Program-made: the position numbers and the translations under genes
Part shown: positions 36,525 to 43,798 of the stretch, piece by piece
How positions within the stretch are numbered: position 1 is the first letter of the stretch
Layout of the letters: every line of letters starts with the position of its first letter
Notes under the pieces: generated by a model
Databases searched by the model: none
What the model was told of the DNA's origin: nothing
The model's input: only the letters and a program-made list of their open reading frames with translations
Assembly (NCBI RefSeq): GCF_021343995.1
Contig: NZ_JAJTTE010000035.1
Span: 17,749 to 81,748, forward strand
Reading direction: 5' to 3'
DNA from: Pseudonocardia terrae
GTDB lineage: Bacteria; Actinomycetota; Actinomycetes; Mycobacteriales; Pseudonocardiaceae
Length of the DNA: 64,000 bases

Positions 36525-36847
36525 CAGGTGGTGACGTCGACGTCGGTGACGTCCCGGACCCACCGGGACTGGTCGAGACCCGGACCCGCGAGCGTGACCG
36601 TGCCGCGGCGCGTCTGGGCCAGCAGCAGGTCCTTCCCGACCTCCGAGGACCCGAGCTCCACCGACTCGCTCGACCCGGCGATCCGCACGCGGGAGTAGTC
36701 CGCGACACCCGCTGCAGTGAGCACGGCGTCAAGGGTAGGACCGGTCTGCCGGGTCGCACCGTCGGACTCCGGGGTGTCGACGGTGACGGCCGGCAGCGAC
36801 GCCAGCCGGGCCGGGTCCCACCGCTCGGTGCGATCGCGCGCCCGCAC
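36524..36847 (-). CDS. small molybdopterin-oxidoreductase-like protein (fragment or single domain)
   Basis: A protein of about 107 aa (GTG start uncertain). WDPARLASLPAVTVDTPESDG and TGPTLDAVLTAAGV are typical for the beginning of the sulfite-oxidase-type molybdopterin-binding fold, followed by a short SSESVELGSSEVG/LLAQTRRGTVTLAGPG. Full-length enzymes are two to four times larger, so this may be a stand-alone domain protein or a truncation. It overlaps the TiaS-like remnant (TGATG), the same pairing in which TiaS-like proteins occur with Mo-enzyme-type genes elsewhere, as far as I recall. Confidence 0.5.
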   Translation of the reverse strand: MRARDRTERWDPARLASLPAVTVDTPESDGATRQTGPTLDAVLTAAGVADYSRVRIAGSSESVELGSSEVGKDLLLAQTRRGTVTLAGPGLDQSRWVRDVTDVDVTT

Positions 36848-36900
36848 GGTGACCGCGTAGCCGGTGGCGGCGCCCGCCCGGGGCCCGATGCGCGGCGCGC

Positions 36901-36906
36901 TACGGT
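36901..36906 (+). promoter_or_regulatory. -10 element (TACGGT) of pbpA
   Basis: TACGGT lies 42 bases before the chosen pbpA start and matches the hexamer before the DAHP synthase leader. No convincing -35 was found. The predicted message would have a 5' leader of about 35 bases with an AGAGGGAAGG ribosome-binding site. Confidence 0.4.
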
Positions 36907-36948
36907 GAATTCCATGAGCGGTCGAGGTCCAGCCAGAGGGAAGGCTTG

Positions 36949-38427
36949 GTGAACACCGCCGTCCGCAAGGTCGGGCTCGTGGTCGTCGGGCTGATCGTGC
37001 TCCTGCTCGCCAACCTGACGTACGTCCAGGTCGTGAAGGGTCCCGGGTACGCCGCCGACCCGCGCAACCAGCGCACGGTGCTGGCCGAGTTCTCCCAACC
37101 GCGCGGTCAGATCAGCGCGGGGGGCAGGCTGCTCGCCTCCAGCGCGGCGGCGGGAGGATCGCAGCCCTACCAGCGCAGCTACGCCGACGGGGCGATGTAC
37201 GCCCCGGTCACCGGCTACCTGTCACAGCTGTACGGGGCGACGGGGCTCGAGAAGGCCGCCGAACCGGTCCTCGACGGATCCGATCCACGGCTGCTGTTCA
37301 ACCACGTCTCCTCGGTGCTCACCGGACAGCAGCCCGCCCCCGGCAACATCGTGACCACGATCGACCCGCAGCTGCAGCAGGTCGCCTACCAGGACCTGAC
37401 GAGCAAGGGCTACGCCGGCTCGGTCGTCGCCCTCCAGCCGTCCACCGGCGCGATCCTGGCCATGGTCTCCACGCCGTCGTTCGACCCGAACCCGCTCGCG
37501 TCGCACGACACCGCGGCCGCCAAGAAGGCCTTCGCCGCCGACTCGGCGGACGACCCGGGCAGCCTGGAGAACCGGGCGATCTCCGACACCTACCCGCCGG
37601 GATCGACCTTCAAGCTGGTCGACCTGGCCGCCGCGCTGCAGCAGGGCGTCACGCCGGACACCCCGGTCACGGCCGCGTCCCGGATCACCCTCCCCGGAAC
37701 CAGCACCACGCTGGAGAACTACAACGGCGAGCACTGCGGGCCCGGCAGCAACGACACCGTCACGCTCTCCGAGGCCCTCGCGCGCTCGTGCAACACCGCC
37801 TTCGCGACGCTGGCCGACCAGGTCGGCGCCGACCGGCTGCGCGCCCAGGCCCAGGCCTTCGGGTTCGGCCAGAGCGACCTGCAGATCCCCCAGCCGGTGG
37901 CCGCCTCCGAGCTCGGCCCGATGGCCGACGCCGCGGCGTTGGCCCAGTCCGGCATCGGGCAGCGTGACGTGCGCGAGACCCCGCTGCAGAACGCCGAGAT
38001 CGCGGCGACGATCGCCAACGGCGGCGTGCGGATGGCCCCCCACCTCGTGAAGGAGATCGACGCGCCCGATCTGTCCGTGATCGACCGGACCGATCCGCAG
38101 CAGCTCGACCGCGCGATCCCGGCCGGCGTGGCGTCGACGATCACGCAGATGATGATCGGCTCGGAACAGGACACCACCGGGCACGGGGCGATCCCCGGCG
38201 TCACGATCGCCTCCAAGACCGGTACCGCCGAGCACGGCACCGACTCCAAGACCACGCCCCCGCACACCTGGTACGTGGGCTTCGCCCCCGCACAGCACCC
38301 GCAGATCGCCGTGGCGGTCATCGTCGAGAACGGCGGGCACCTCGGCGACGCCGCCACCGGCGGTTCGGTCGCCTCGCCCATCGGCCGCGACGTCATGGCC
38401 GCCGCATTGGCCAATCCGCCCAGCTGA
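36949..38427 (+). CDS. pbpA: class B penicillin-binding protein, PbpA type (transpeptidase)
   Basis: A 492-aa enzyme with one N-terminal membrane anchor (residues 8-28) and a short PBP-dimer region. The transpeptidase domain has SXXK at 219-222 (STFK), SXN at 280-282 (SCN) and KTG at 423-425. Sequence landmarks match mycobacterial PbpA (ADPRNQR near residue 37, RGQISAGG, ENRAISDTYPPGST). It cross-links septal peptidoglycan with a SEDS partner. Here it stands alone: no rodA, pstP, pknA or pknB nearby, so it is probably a second copy. GTG 36949 is preferred to TTG 36946 because of spacing to the ribosome-binding site. Confidence 0.9.
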   Translation: MNTAVRKVGLVVVGLIVLLLANLTYVQVVKGPGYAADPRNQRTVLAEFSQPRGQISAGGRLLASSAAAGGSQPYQRSYADGAMYAPVTGYLSQLYGATGLEKAAEPVLDGSDPRLLFNHVSSVLTGQQPAPGNIVTTIDPQLQQVAYQDLTSKGYAGSVVALQPSTGAILAMVSTPSFDPNPLASHDTAAAKKAFAADSADDPGSLENRAISDTYPPGSTFKLVDLAAALQQGVTPDTPVTAASRITLPGTSTTLENYNGEHCGPGSNDTVTLSEALARSCNTAFATLADQVGADRLRAQAQAFGFGQSDLQIPQPVAASELGPMADAAALAQSGIGQRDVRETPLQNAEIAATIANGGVRMAPHLVKEIDAPDLSVIDRTDPQQLDRAIPAGVASTITQMMIGSEQDTTGHGAIPGVTIASKTGTAEHGTDSKTTPPHTWYVGFAPAQHPQIAVAVIVENGGHLGDAATGGSVASPIGRDVMAAALANPPS

Positions 38428-38428
38428 T

Positions 38429-38535
38429 CGCCAGCACGAGCAGCTCGGGGGCACCCACGACGGCCCGGGCGAGCGCGATCCGTTGCCGCTGCCCACGCGA
38501 CAGCAGCCGGCCAGGCTGCCCGACCAGTGCATGCT
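38429..38535 (-). pseudogene. fragment of an ABC-transporter ATPase
   Basis: About 35 codons on the minus strand read LLSRGQRQRIALARAVV and then APELLVLA, the ABC signature motif and the start of Walker B. The D-loop, H-loop and everything before the signature are missing. It is a short remnant, abutting the 3' end of pbpA, with no intact partner. Confidence 0.6.
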
Positions 38536-38599
38536 CGACGGGGCGTGCTGACGGTGGAATGCTCTCGGCAGCAGCGAGGGCGGTGAGCTCGCCTTCTCC

Positions 38600-39236
38600 C
38601 AGCACATGCGCAGCACTGCCGACTTCGCGGTGACCCGGTTCCAGTGCATCACGGTGGACTACGACGGGCCGCTCGGCGGGTTGCTGTGCGTGGAACAGGT
38701 CCATGCCGGCCGCCTGTCGTTCCGCACCGCGGCAGGGAGCTCCACACCGTCGCCGGGGACATCTGCCTGGTCCCGCCGCACGAGCCGTGGCGGGCCACCA
38801 GCGAGGAGATCGACCTCGCCCCGCTGACCCTGGACCGCGACGGGGTCGCCGCGCACGCCGCGGCGGTGAGCGGCATCGAACCGGAGGCCCTCGAGTTCAC
38901 CGGCCTCGGGCCGATCTCACCGGCGAGGGCCCGCTACTGGGCATCGACGACAACGCCCATCATCCGATCGGTCTGGCCGACACGCCGCCGCCGCCCGGAT
39001 CGGCCCGCGCGAGCTGCAGTACCTGTTCCGCGAGCACGCGGACCGCAGCCCCCTGGACCACCTGCGCCGGGTCCGGCTCGCTCGGGCCCACCGCGACCTG
39101 CAGGCCGTGGACCCCGCCCACGGCGACACGGTCGCGGCCGTCGCCGCCCGCTGGGGCTTCGCCCATCCCGGTCGCTTCGCCGTCCTGTACCGCCAGGTGT
39201 ACGGCCGTGCACCCACTGACACCCTGCGATCCGACG
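38600..39236 (+). pseudogene. broken AraC-family regulator gene
   Basis: Three plus-strand frames together give one regulator. The N-terminal cupin-like part is FAVTRFQCITVDYDGPLG and LHTVAGDICLVPPHEPWRA. Helix 1 of the DNA-binding domain follows in another frame (RELQYLFREHADRSPLDHL and RRVRLARAHRDL). The third frame adds VAAVAARWGFAHPGRFAVLY and RQVYGRAPTDTLRS. At least two shifts (near 38740 and 38990) and a short deletion around 38960-38990 disrupt it. Confidence 0.6.
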
Positions 39237-39489
39237 GCAGCGCTGCTGGAGGGCTGCGGTCGCCGCGCGAGCACGAGCACGGTCAGCGCGGGTCGACCCC
39301 GACCGTCGGGGCGGGGGCCCGGACCCGGGCCGACGATGCGCTCGCCCGCGCCCGGGAGGCGCACGCGCGAGCAGTGCGGCTCCACGACGAAGCCGTACAA
39401 ACCCGTCGGCGCGTCAGGCGGGAGCCCGACGACCGCGACCAGCACGGCGCGCCCGGCCGGCCGGGGGTGTGCCGCGGACGACGGCCCGC
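39237..39489. other. region without a recognised gene
   Basis: After the AraC remnant about 250 bases carry no supported gene. The AraC C-terminal frame stays open here and encodes a short Ala/Arg/His-rich helix (ADDALARAREAHARAVRLHD), which may be chance or a second remnant. The ferredoxin gene ends at 39490 on the other strand. Confidence 0.4.
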
Positions 39490-39726
39490 CTACTCGAGCG
39501 GGGCCGGCTCCATGCGGAGGGCCAGGGTGGGGCAGGCGGTCACCGCCTCGCGGACGAGCGGGAGGGTGTCGGCGTCGACGGGCCCGCTGGTCCGGCCGTG
39601 CTGCAGCCGCGGGTAGCCCCATTCGTCGAGCGTGACGAGTTCGGGCACGAGGTCGGCGCACAGACCGTGCCCGGTGCAGGCGATCGGGTCGAGGCGGACG
39701 CGTTGCCCGACGGATCGGTGTGTCAT
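39490..39726 (-). CDS. mycobacterial-type single-cluster ferredoxin
   Basis: A 78-aa ferredoxin with the pattern C17-x2-His-x2-C23...C65-P, i.e. the CxxHxxC...CP signature of actinobacterial ferredoxins that carry a 3Fe-4S (or, with a fourth ligand, 4Fe-4S) cluster and often serve P450s. Here the partner is clearly the NuoF-like flavoprotein: its ATG overlaps that gene's stop (ATGA). It is the last gene of the predicted electron-transfer operon. Confidence 0.88.
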   Translation of the reverse strand: MTHRSVGQRVRLDPIACTGHGLCADLVPELVTLDEWGYPRLQHGRTSGPVDADTLPLVREAVTACPTLALRMEPAPLE

Positions 39727-41075
39727 CGGCTCACCCGCGAGGACGGAAGGATCGGCCTCCCGGGCCGGGGCAGGGGAAGGACGGGGGCCTCGGCGGCGGC
39801 GGGACAGGGTCGGCCGGCCAGGTGCCGGCGGAGGTCGCGATCGAAGACCCGCAGGGCACTGCGGAGGAGGCGGACCGCGCCGTCGGGATGGGCACAGGCA
39901 CCTCGGCCCGCGACGAGCTCGAGCCGGCGCAGCAACCGGGCGTGGGCCGCCGGTGCCTCCGGGCCGCTGCAGGCGAGGGCGGTGACGTCCTCGGCGAGGG
40001 CGGGCAGGCCGAACGTGCAGGGCCCGCACTGGCCGGCGGACTCGCCGGCGAGGTAGCGCAGCAGGTGCGCGGTCTGCGTCAGCCCGCAGGCCCGCACGGG
40101 CAGGGCGAGCAGGCTGGGCACGCCGAGGGTCGCCCCGACGGCCTCGAGCGGCCCCGGGGCCAGGGGCACGTCGAGGACGTCCAGCGACGCCCAGGTTCCG
40201 CCGTAGCCGCCGCACAGCACCGCCTGGACCGGTTCGACCGGACCGCCGGCGAGGTCCAGGACCGCGCGTACCGGGGTCCCTGCCGGCACCTCGACGACGC
40301 CGGGCCGGCGCAGCGCTCCCCCGGTGGTCACGAGGAGGGTGCCGGGTAGTGCGGACGTGCCGAGCACGCGGAACCAGTCGGCGCCGTGGCGGGCGAGCAG
40401 AGCGAGATGGGCCAGCGTCTCGACGTTGTCGACCAGCGTCGGCGCCCCGCCGACGCCCCGCTCGGAAGCGCGGTGCGGCGCCGAGGTGGGCAGGGCGGGG
40501 CCTCCGGACAGGTACTGCACCAGGGCCGACGCCTCGCTGGCGACGTAGCGGGCGGGCACTTCCTCGACGCGGACCGACACCACATCGCGTCGGGCGGCGG
40601 CCTGCTCGCGCAGCGCCTGTGCCGCCGGGGACCCGGCGTGCACGCACAGGTACGCCGTACCGGCCCCGGTGGCGCGGGCGGCGAGCGCGATCCCGTCGAG
40701 GACCAGGTGCGGGGCGCAGTGCAGCAGCGCGGCGTCCTTGTGCGACGCGGGTTCGCCCTCGCACCCGTTGGCGACCACGACCGGACGGCGCCGGCCCCGC
40801 CGCCCTCGCCCGCGGACGACGGCGCGGATCTTGGCCGCGGTCGGGAAGCCTGCGCCGCCGCGCCCGCGCAGACCCGCCGCGTCGACCCGGGCGATCAGCT
40901 CCTCCGGCGCGAGGTGCGGGAGCGGGCCGTGCCGCCGCAGGTGAGCGGCGAGGTCGTCGGGACGGCGGTCGACGTACCACGAGGCGAGCAGCCGGACGTC
41001 CGGCCGGATCGGGACGCCGAACGGGTCCGTGGCCGCTTCCGGCTCGACCCGGTGCGTGGGACGGGCCAGGGTCAT
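39723..41075 (-). CDS. NuoF-like NADH-binding flavoprotein (SLBB, Fe-S)
   Basis: A 450-aa protein related to the NADH-dehydrogenase 51-kDa subunit. It has the FMN/NADH-binding motif GLRGRGGAGFPTAAKI, ANGCEGEPASHKD, an SLBB region and a C-terminal Fe-S segment (AGQCGPCTFG...GRGACAHPDG) with the cysteines expected for a 4Fe-4S cluster. No other complex I subunits are near. ATG 41075 follows AGGAGGTGG. Overlaps with the haem membrane gene upstream and the ferredoxin downstream suggest a chain NAD(P)H - FMN - Fe-S - ferredoxin or membrane haem. The direction of electron flow is not known. Confidence 0.85.
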   Translation of the reverse strand: MTLARPTHRVEPEAATDPFGVPIRPDVRLLASWYVDRRPDDLAAHLRRHGPLPHLAPEELIARVDAAGLRGRGGAGFPTAAKIRAVVRGRGRRGRRRPVVVANGCEGEPASHKDAALLHCAPHLVLDGIALAARATGAGTAYLCVHAGSPAAQALREQAAARRDVVSVRVEEVPARYVASEASALVQYLSGGPALPTSAPHRASERGVGGAPTLVDNVETLAHLALLARHGADWFRVLGTSALPGTLLVTTGGALRRPGVVEVPAGTPVRAVLDLAGGPVEPVQAVLCGGYGGTWASLDVLDVPLAPGPLEAVGATLGVPSLLALPVRACGLTQTAHLLRYLAGESAGQCGPCTFGLPALAEDVTALACSGPEAPAAHARLLRRLELVAGRGACAHPDGAVRLLRSALRVFDRDLRRHLAGRPCPAAAEAPVLPLPRPGRPILPSSRVSR

Positions 41076-41641
41076 CGTGTCCACCTCCTGGGGAACGGAC
41101 CCGAGGCCGCGGAGCCGGAGGTCGAGGTCCAGATCCGGGCCCGCCACACGAGCCCCGCGACCACGGCCGCCACGCAGCTCAGGGTCACCGCCAGGACCCA
41201 CCCGGTGGTCGAGTCGGCGCCGCCGATGCCGAGGCCGTGGACCACGGCGAGGGGCCAGCACGCATATGCGGTCAGGTGGACGACGCGCCAGGCTCGCAGC
41301 CCGAGCCGCGCCCGGAGCAGGCTCGTCAGGATCAGTGCGGCGAGCAGGTCCAGCGCGAGGGCTCCGAGCCCGAGCCAGAAGGGCTCGTAGCCGGCGCCGA
41401 ACGGGACGACGGCGTCGAGCCAGGTGAGGTCGACGTAGCCGTCGAGCACCGCGGTGAGCACGTGGGCGGCGACGAAGGCGACGGCGAGCAGGGCGAGGTT
41501 GCGGTGCAGCCGGGCCAGCGCGAACCGGGGCCAGCGGGCCGTGGCGACCCGGGCGACGCCGGAGATCCCCAGCAGTAGGGTCGTGGTGAGCAGGACGAGC
41601 GAGACGATCCCGGCGCCGCGACTGGCGTACCAGGTCCACAT
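41072..41641 (-). CDS. ferric-reductase-like transmembrane (haem b) protein
   Basis: A 189-aa protein with about six membrane helices. Paired histidines in neighbouring helices (RLHRNLALLAVAFVAAHVL and RVVHLTAYACWPLAVVHGLG) fit bis-His haem b ligands of the ferric-reductase/MsrQ-like domain. It lacks the cytosolic FAD/NAD(P)H domain of NOX-type enzymes, and the NuoF-like protein next door could supply that function. Start and stop overlap its neighbours by a few bases on both sides. Confidence 0.85.
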   Translation of the reverse strand: MWTWYASRGAGIVSLVLLTTTLLLGISGVARVATARWPRFALARLHRNLALLAVAFVAAHVLTAVLDGYVDLTWLDAVVPFGAGYEPFWLGLGALALDLLAALILTSLLRARLGLRAWRVVHLTAYACWPLAVVHGLGIGGADSTTGWVLAVTLSCVAAVVAGLVWRARIWTSTSGSAASGPFPRRWTR

Positions 41642-42570
41642 CAGCGGCCGCCTTCCTCGGCGGGCCAGCCGGCCAGCGTGTACACCTCGCCGTCGGTGTC
41701 GACGAGCCGTGCCGGGAGGCGCGCGGCGGCCAGCCGGTCGGATGCGGCCCGGCCGAGCACGAGCGCGGCCGTCGCCGCGATGTTCGCGTCCAGGCAGGAG
41801 ACCGCGGCCACGCTGACCGTGCGCCAGGGGCTGTCGACCGGCAGCCCGGTGCGCGGGTCCACGAGGTGATGGCACTCCAGCCGCCCTCGTCGCCAGCGGC
41901 GCCGGGCCGTACCCGACGTCGCGAGCCCGCCCGACCTGATCGCGACGATCGGACCGGGACCGTCGACGCCGTGGTCGTCGGTGACGCGGACCCGCCAGCC
42001 CTCCTCCGGGGGCGGGCCCGCGACGGCCACGTCGCCGCCCAGGCTGATCAGGACGCCGCAGCCGACGAGAGAGGTGATCCGGATCGCGGTGAGATCGGCG
42101 GCCAGGGCCTTGGCCGTGGAACCGAGGTCCAGGCGCACGCCCCGGGGCACCATCACCGTGCGCTGCTCGAGGTCCCACCCGAGCCGCCACCAGCCGGGGG
42201 CCGGCACCGGGACGACCGGCTCGCCGGAGTCGGTGACCTCGGCGAGGTCACGGTCGTAGCCCAGGGCCTCGAGACAGGAACCGACGGTGGGATCGACCAG
42301 CCCGTCCGTCGTCGCGGCCGCCCGCAGCGCCGCGTCGAGGTGCACGGCGAGGGTGTCCCCCACCGCCACGGCGGTGCCCGGTGTGCCCTCGAGCCGCCGG
42401 ATCTCCGAGTCGGCCCGGAAGCGCGAGCAGACCCGGTCGAGCTCCGTCAGGTCCTCGCGCAGCAGCTCGACGGCGTCGCGCAGCGCCGCACGGTCGGTCA
42501 CCACCACCGTGGCGGTGGTCCCGATCGCCGGGAACGACTCCGCGGCGGGCGGCATGACGATCACCGTCAC
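41641..42570 (-). CDS. FAD:protein FMN transferase (ApbE family)
   Basis: A 309-aa enzyme that attaches FMN covalently to Thr/Ser of a target protein using FAD. Motifs seen are TTDGLVDPTVG, RLDLGSTAKALAAD (FAD binding), LISLGGDVAVAG, TSGTARRRW and HHLVDPRTG (metal/FAD site). No Tat or lipoprotein signal is evident at the chosen GTG 42570, so it may be cytosolic. The usual target, an FMN-binding-domain protein with a DxxSGAT-type motif, is not encoded here. The small anchored protein before it ends in SSGAS, the only candidate acceptor seen. Confidence 0.88.
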   Translation of the reverse strand: MTVIVMPPAAESFPAIGTTATVVVTDRAALRDAVELLREDLTELDRVCSRFRADSEIRRLEGTPGTAVAVGDTLAVHLDAALRAAATTDGLVDPTVGSCLEALGYDRDLAEVTDSGEPVVPVPAPGWWRLGWDLEQRTVMVPRGVRLDLGSTAKALAADLTAIRITSLVGCGVLISLGGDVAVAGPPPEEGWRVRVTDDHGVDGPGPIVAIRSGGLATSGTARRRWRRGRLECHHLVDPRTGLPVDSPWRTVSVAAVSCLDANIAATAALVLGRAASDRLAAARLPARLVDTDGEVYTLAGWPAEEGGR

Positions 42571-42571
42571 G

Positions 42572-42982
42572 TCACGACGCTCCCGAGCTGACGTGGGCGT
42601 GGCTGCCCGAGACCGGCTGGGGCGCCGTCGCGGGAGGTTGCAGGACGTTCCCGGTGCTCGCGCCGCCACCGGAGGTCGTGCTCCGGGCGTGGTGTCGGAC
42701 CGGAGGAGCGGTCGACGGCGCCGCGCCGGTGCGCGGCACGGGAGCAGCCGCGGCGTCGGGTACGGGATCGGGCGCCGTACCGGTCGGCGGCGTCGAGGTG
42801 ACGCCGGGCTGCGCGGCCGGAGCCGGGTCCTCGGTGTCGGCCGAGGCCGGGGTGCGGGCGAACACCACCGCCGCGACCACCGTCGCCGCGACCCCGCCCG
42901 CCGCGGCCCACCCCGTGACCCGCGACGCCCGCCGCAGACCCCGGTCACGGACGGCGAGACGGAAGCGCCGGAGATCGTCCAT
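42572..42982 (-). CDS. small membrane-anchored Ser/Thr/Pro-rich protein, first gene of the electron-transfer operon
   Basis: A 136-aa protein with a basic N-terminus (MDDLRRFRLAVRDRG), one membrane helix (about 24-44), then a low-complexity Pro/Thr/Ser/Ala/His tail outside the membrane, ending HVSSGAS. It has no recognised domain. It starts the operon with apbE, the haem protein, the NuoF-like protein and ferredoxin, one base before the apbE start. Its length and placement resemble small linker proteins in other ApbE/ferric-reductase clusters. The C-terminal SGAS recalls flavinylation motifs, but this is speculative. Confidence 0.7.
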   Translation of the reverse strand: MDDLRRFRLAVRDRGLRRASRVTGWAAAGGVAATVVAAVVFARTPASADTEDPAPAAQPGVTSTPPTGTAPDPVPDAAAAPVPRTGAAPSTAPPVRHHARSTTSGGGASTGNVLQPPATAPQPVSGSHAHVSSGAS

Positions 42983-43001
42983 GCCCCCAGCCAACCCCCA
43001 G

Positions 43002-43019
43002 CTTCTTGGAGGTTCCTGG
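43002..43019. promoter_or_regulatory. direct-repeat operator in the divergent promoter of the electron-transfer operon
   Basis: On the minus strand the site reads CCAGGAACCTCCAAGAAG: two CCARGAA half-sites in tandem, 10 bp apart (plus strand TTCTTGG at 43003-43009 and TTCCTGG at 43013-43019). It lies 20 bases before the minus-strand operon start (42982) and 66 before the response-regulator start (43085). A close copy lies at 45118-45137. Tandem half-sites with this period are the normal target of OmpR-type regulators. Confidence 0.6.
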
Positions 43020-43084
43020 GAGCAGGCGCGGGACGGTCCGGACGCCGACCGCGGAGCCGCCGCCGACGGCGCCATGATGGTGGC

Positions 43085-43798
43085 GTGACGACCGACCCTC
43101 GCACCGCTCCCGCCGAGGCGACGGACCCGCATGCGCCCCGGCCCCGGGTGCTCCTGGTGGAGGACGAGGCCGAGCTCGCGCAGATGGTGGCGGAGCTGCT
43201 GGCAGAGGAGGGGTACGCGGTCGACGTCGCCGCCGACGGGCACAGCGGCCTGCACCACGGCCTGACCCGCGACTACGACGTCGTCGTCCTCGATCGCGGG
43301 CTTCCCGCCGTCGAGGGCCTCGACCTGTTGAACCGGTTGCGCCGGAGCGGGATCACGACCCCGGTCCTGGTCCTGTCGGCGCTGGGCAACCCGGCCGACC
43401 GGGTCGCCGGACTCGACGCCGGTGCCGAGGACTACCTGGCGAAACCCTTCGACATCGACGAGCTGCTCGCTCGGCTGCGGGCGCTTCGCCGGCGCCACCT
43501 CGACAGGGCCCGCCAGATGCCGGTCGGCCAGGCCCGGCTCGACCTCGACGCCCGCGAGGTCTGCACCGCCGGCGGCCGGGTGGCCCTGTCCCAGCGCGAG
43601 TGCGACCTGCTCGCCACCCTCGCCGCACGCCCCCGCCAGGTGTTCAGCCGCGACGACCTGCTGGTGCTGGCGTTCCCCGAGGCGGAGAACCCGGTCGTCG
43701 TCGACACGTACGTGCACTACCTGCGGCGGAAGCTCGGCCGCACCGTGGTCGAGACGGTGCGCGGACGCGGCTACCGCGTCGGCACGCCTGCGCCATGA
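43085..43798 (+). CDS. OmpR-family response regulator (two-component system 2)
   Basis: A 237-aa regulator. The receiver domain has LLVEDEAELAQ (acidic pocket), VVLDRGLPAVEG (phospho-acceptor Asp) and LAKPFDIDELLARL (Lys). The winged helix covers the last 100 residues (ALSQRECDLLATLAARP, VRGRGYRVGTPAP). It is divergent from the electron-transfer operon, and the histidine-kinase gene overlaps its stop (ATGA). The direct-repeat site beside it suggests control of that operon and autoregulation. Confidence 0.9.
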   Translation: MTTDPRTAPAEATDPHAPRPRVLLVEDEAELAQMVAELLAEEGYAVDVAADGHSGLHHGLTRDYDVVVLDRGLPAVEGLDLLNRLRRSGITTPVLVLSALGNPADRVAGLDAGAEDYLAKPFDIDELLARLRALRRRHLDRARQMPVGQARLDLDAREVCTAGGRVALSQRECDLLATLAARPRQVFSRDDLLVLAFPEAENPVVVDTYVHYLRRKLGRTVVETVRGRGYRVGTPAP

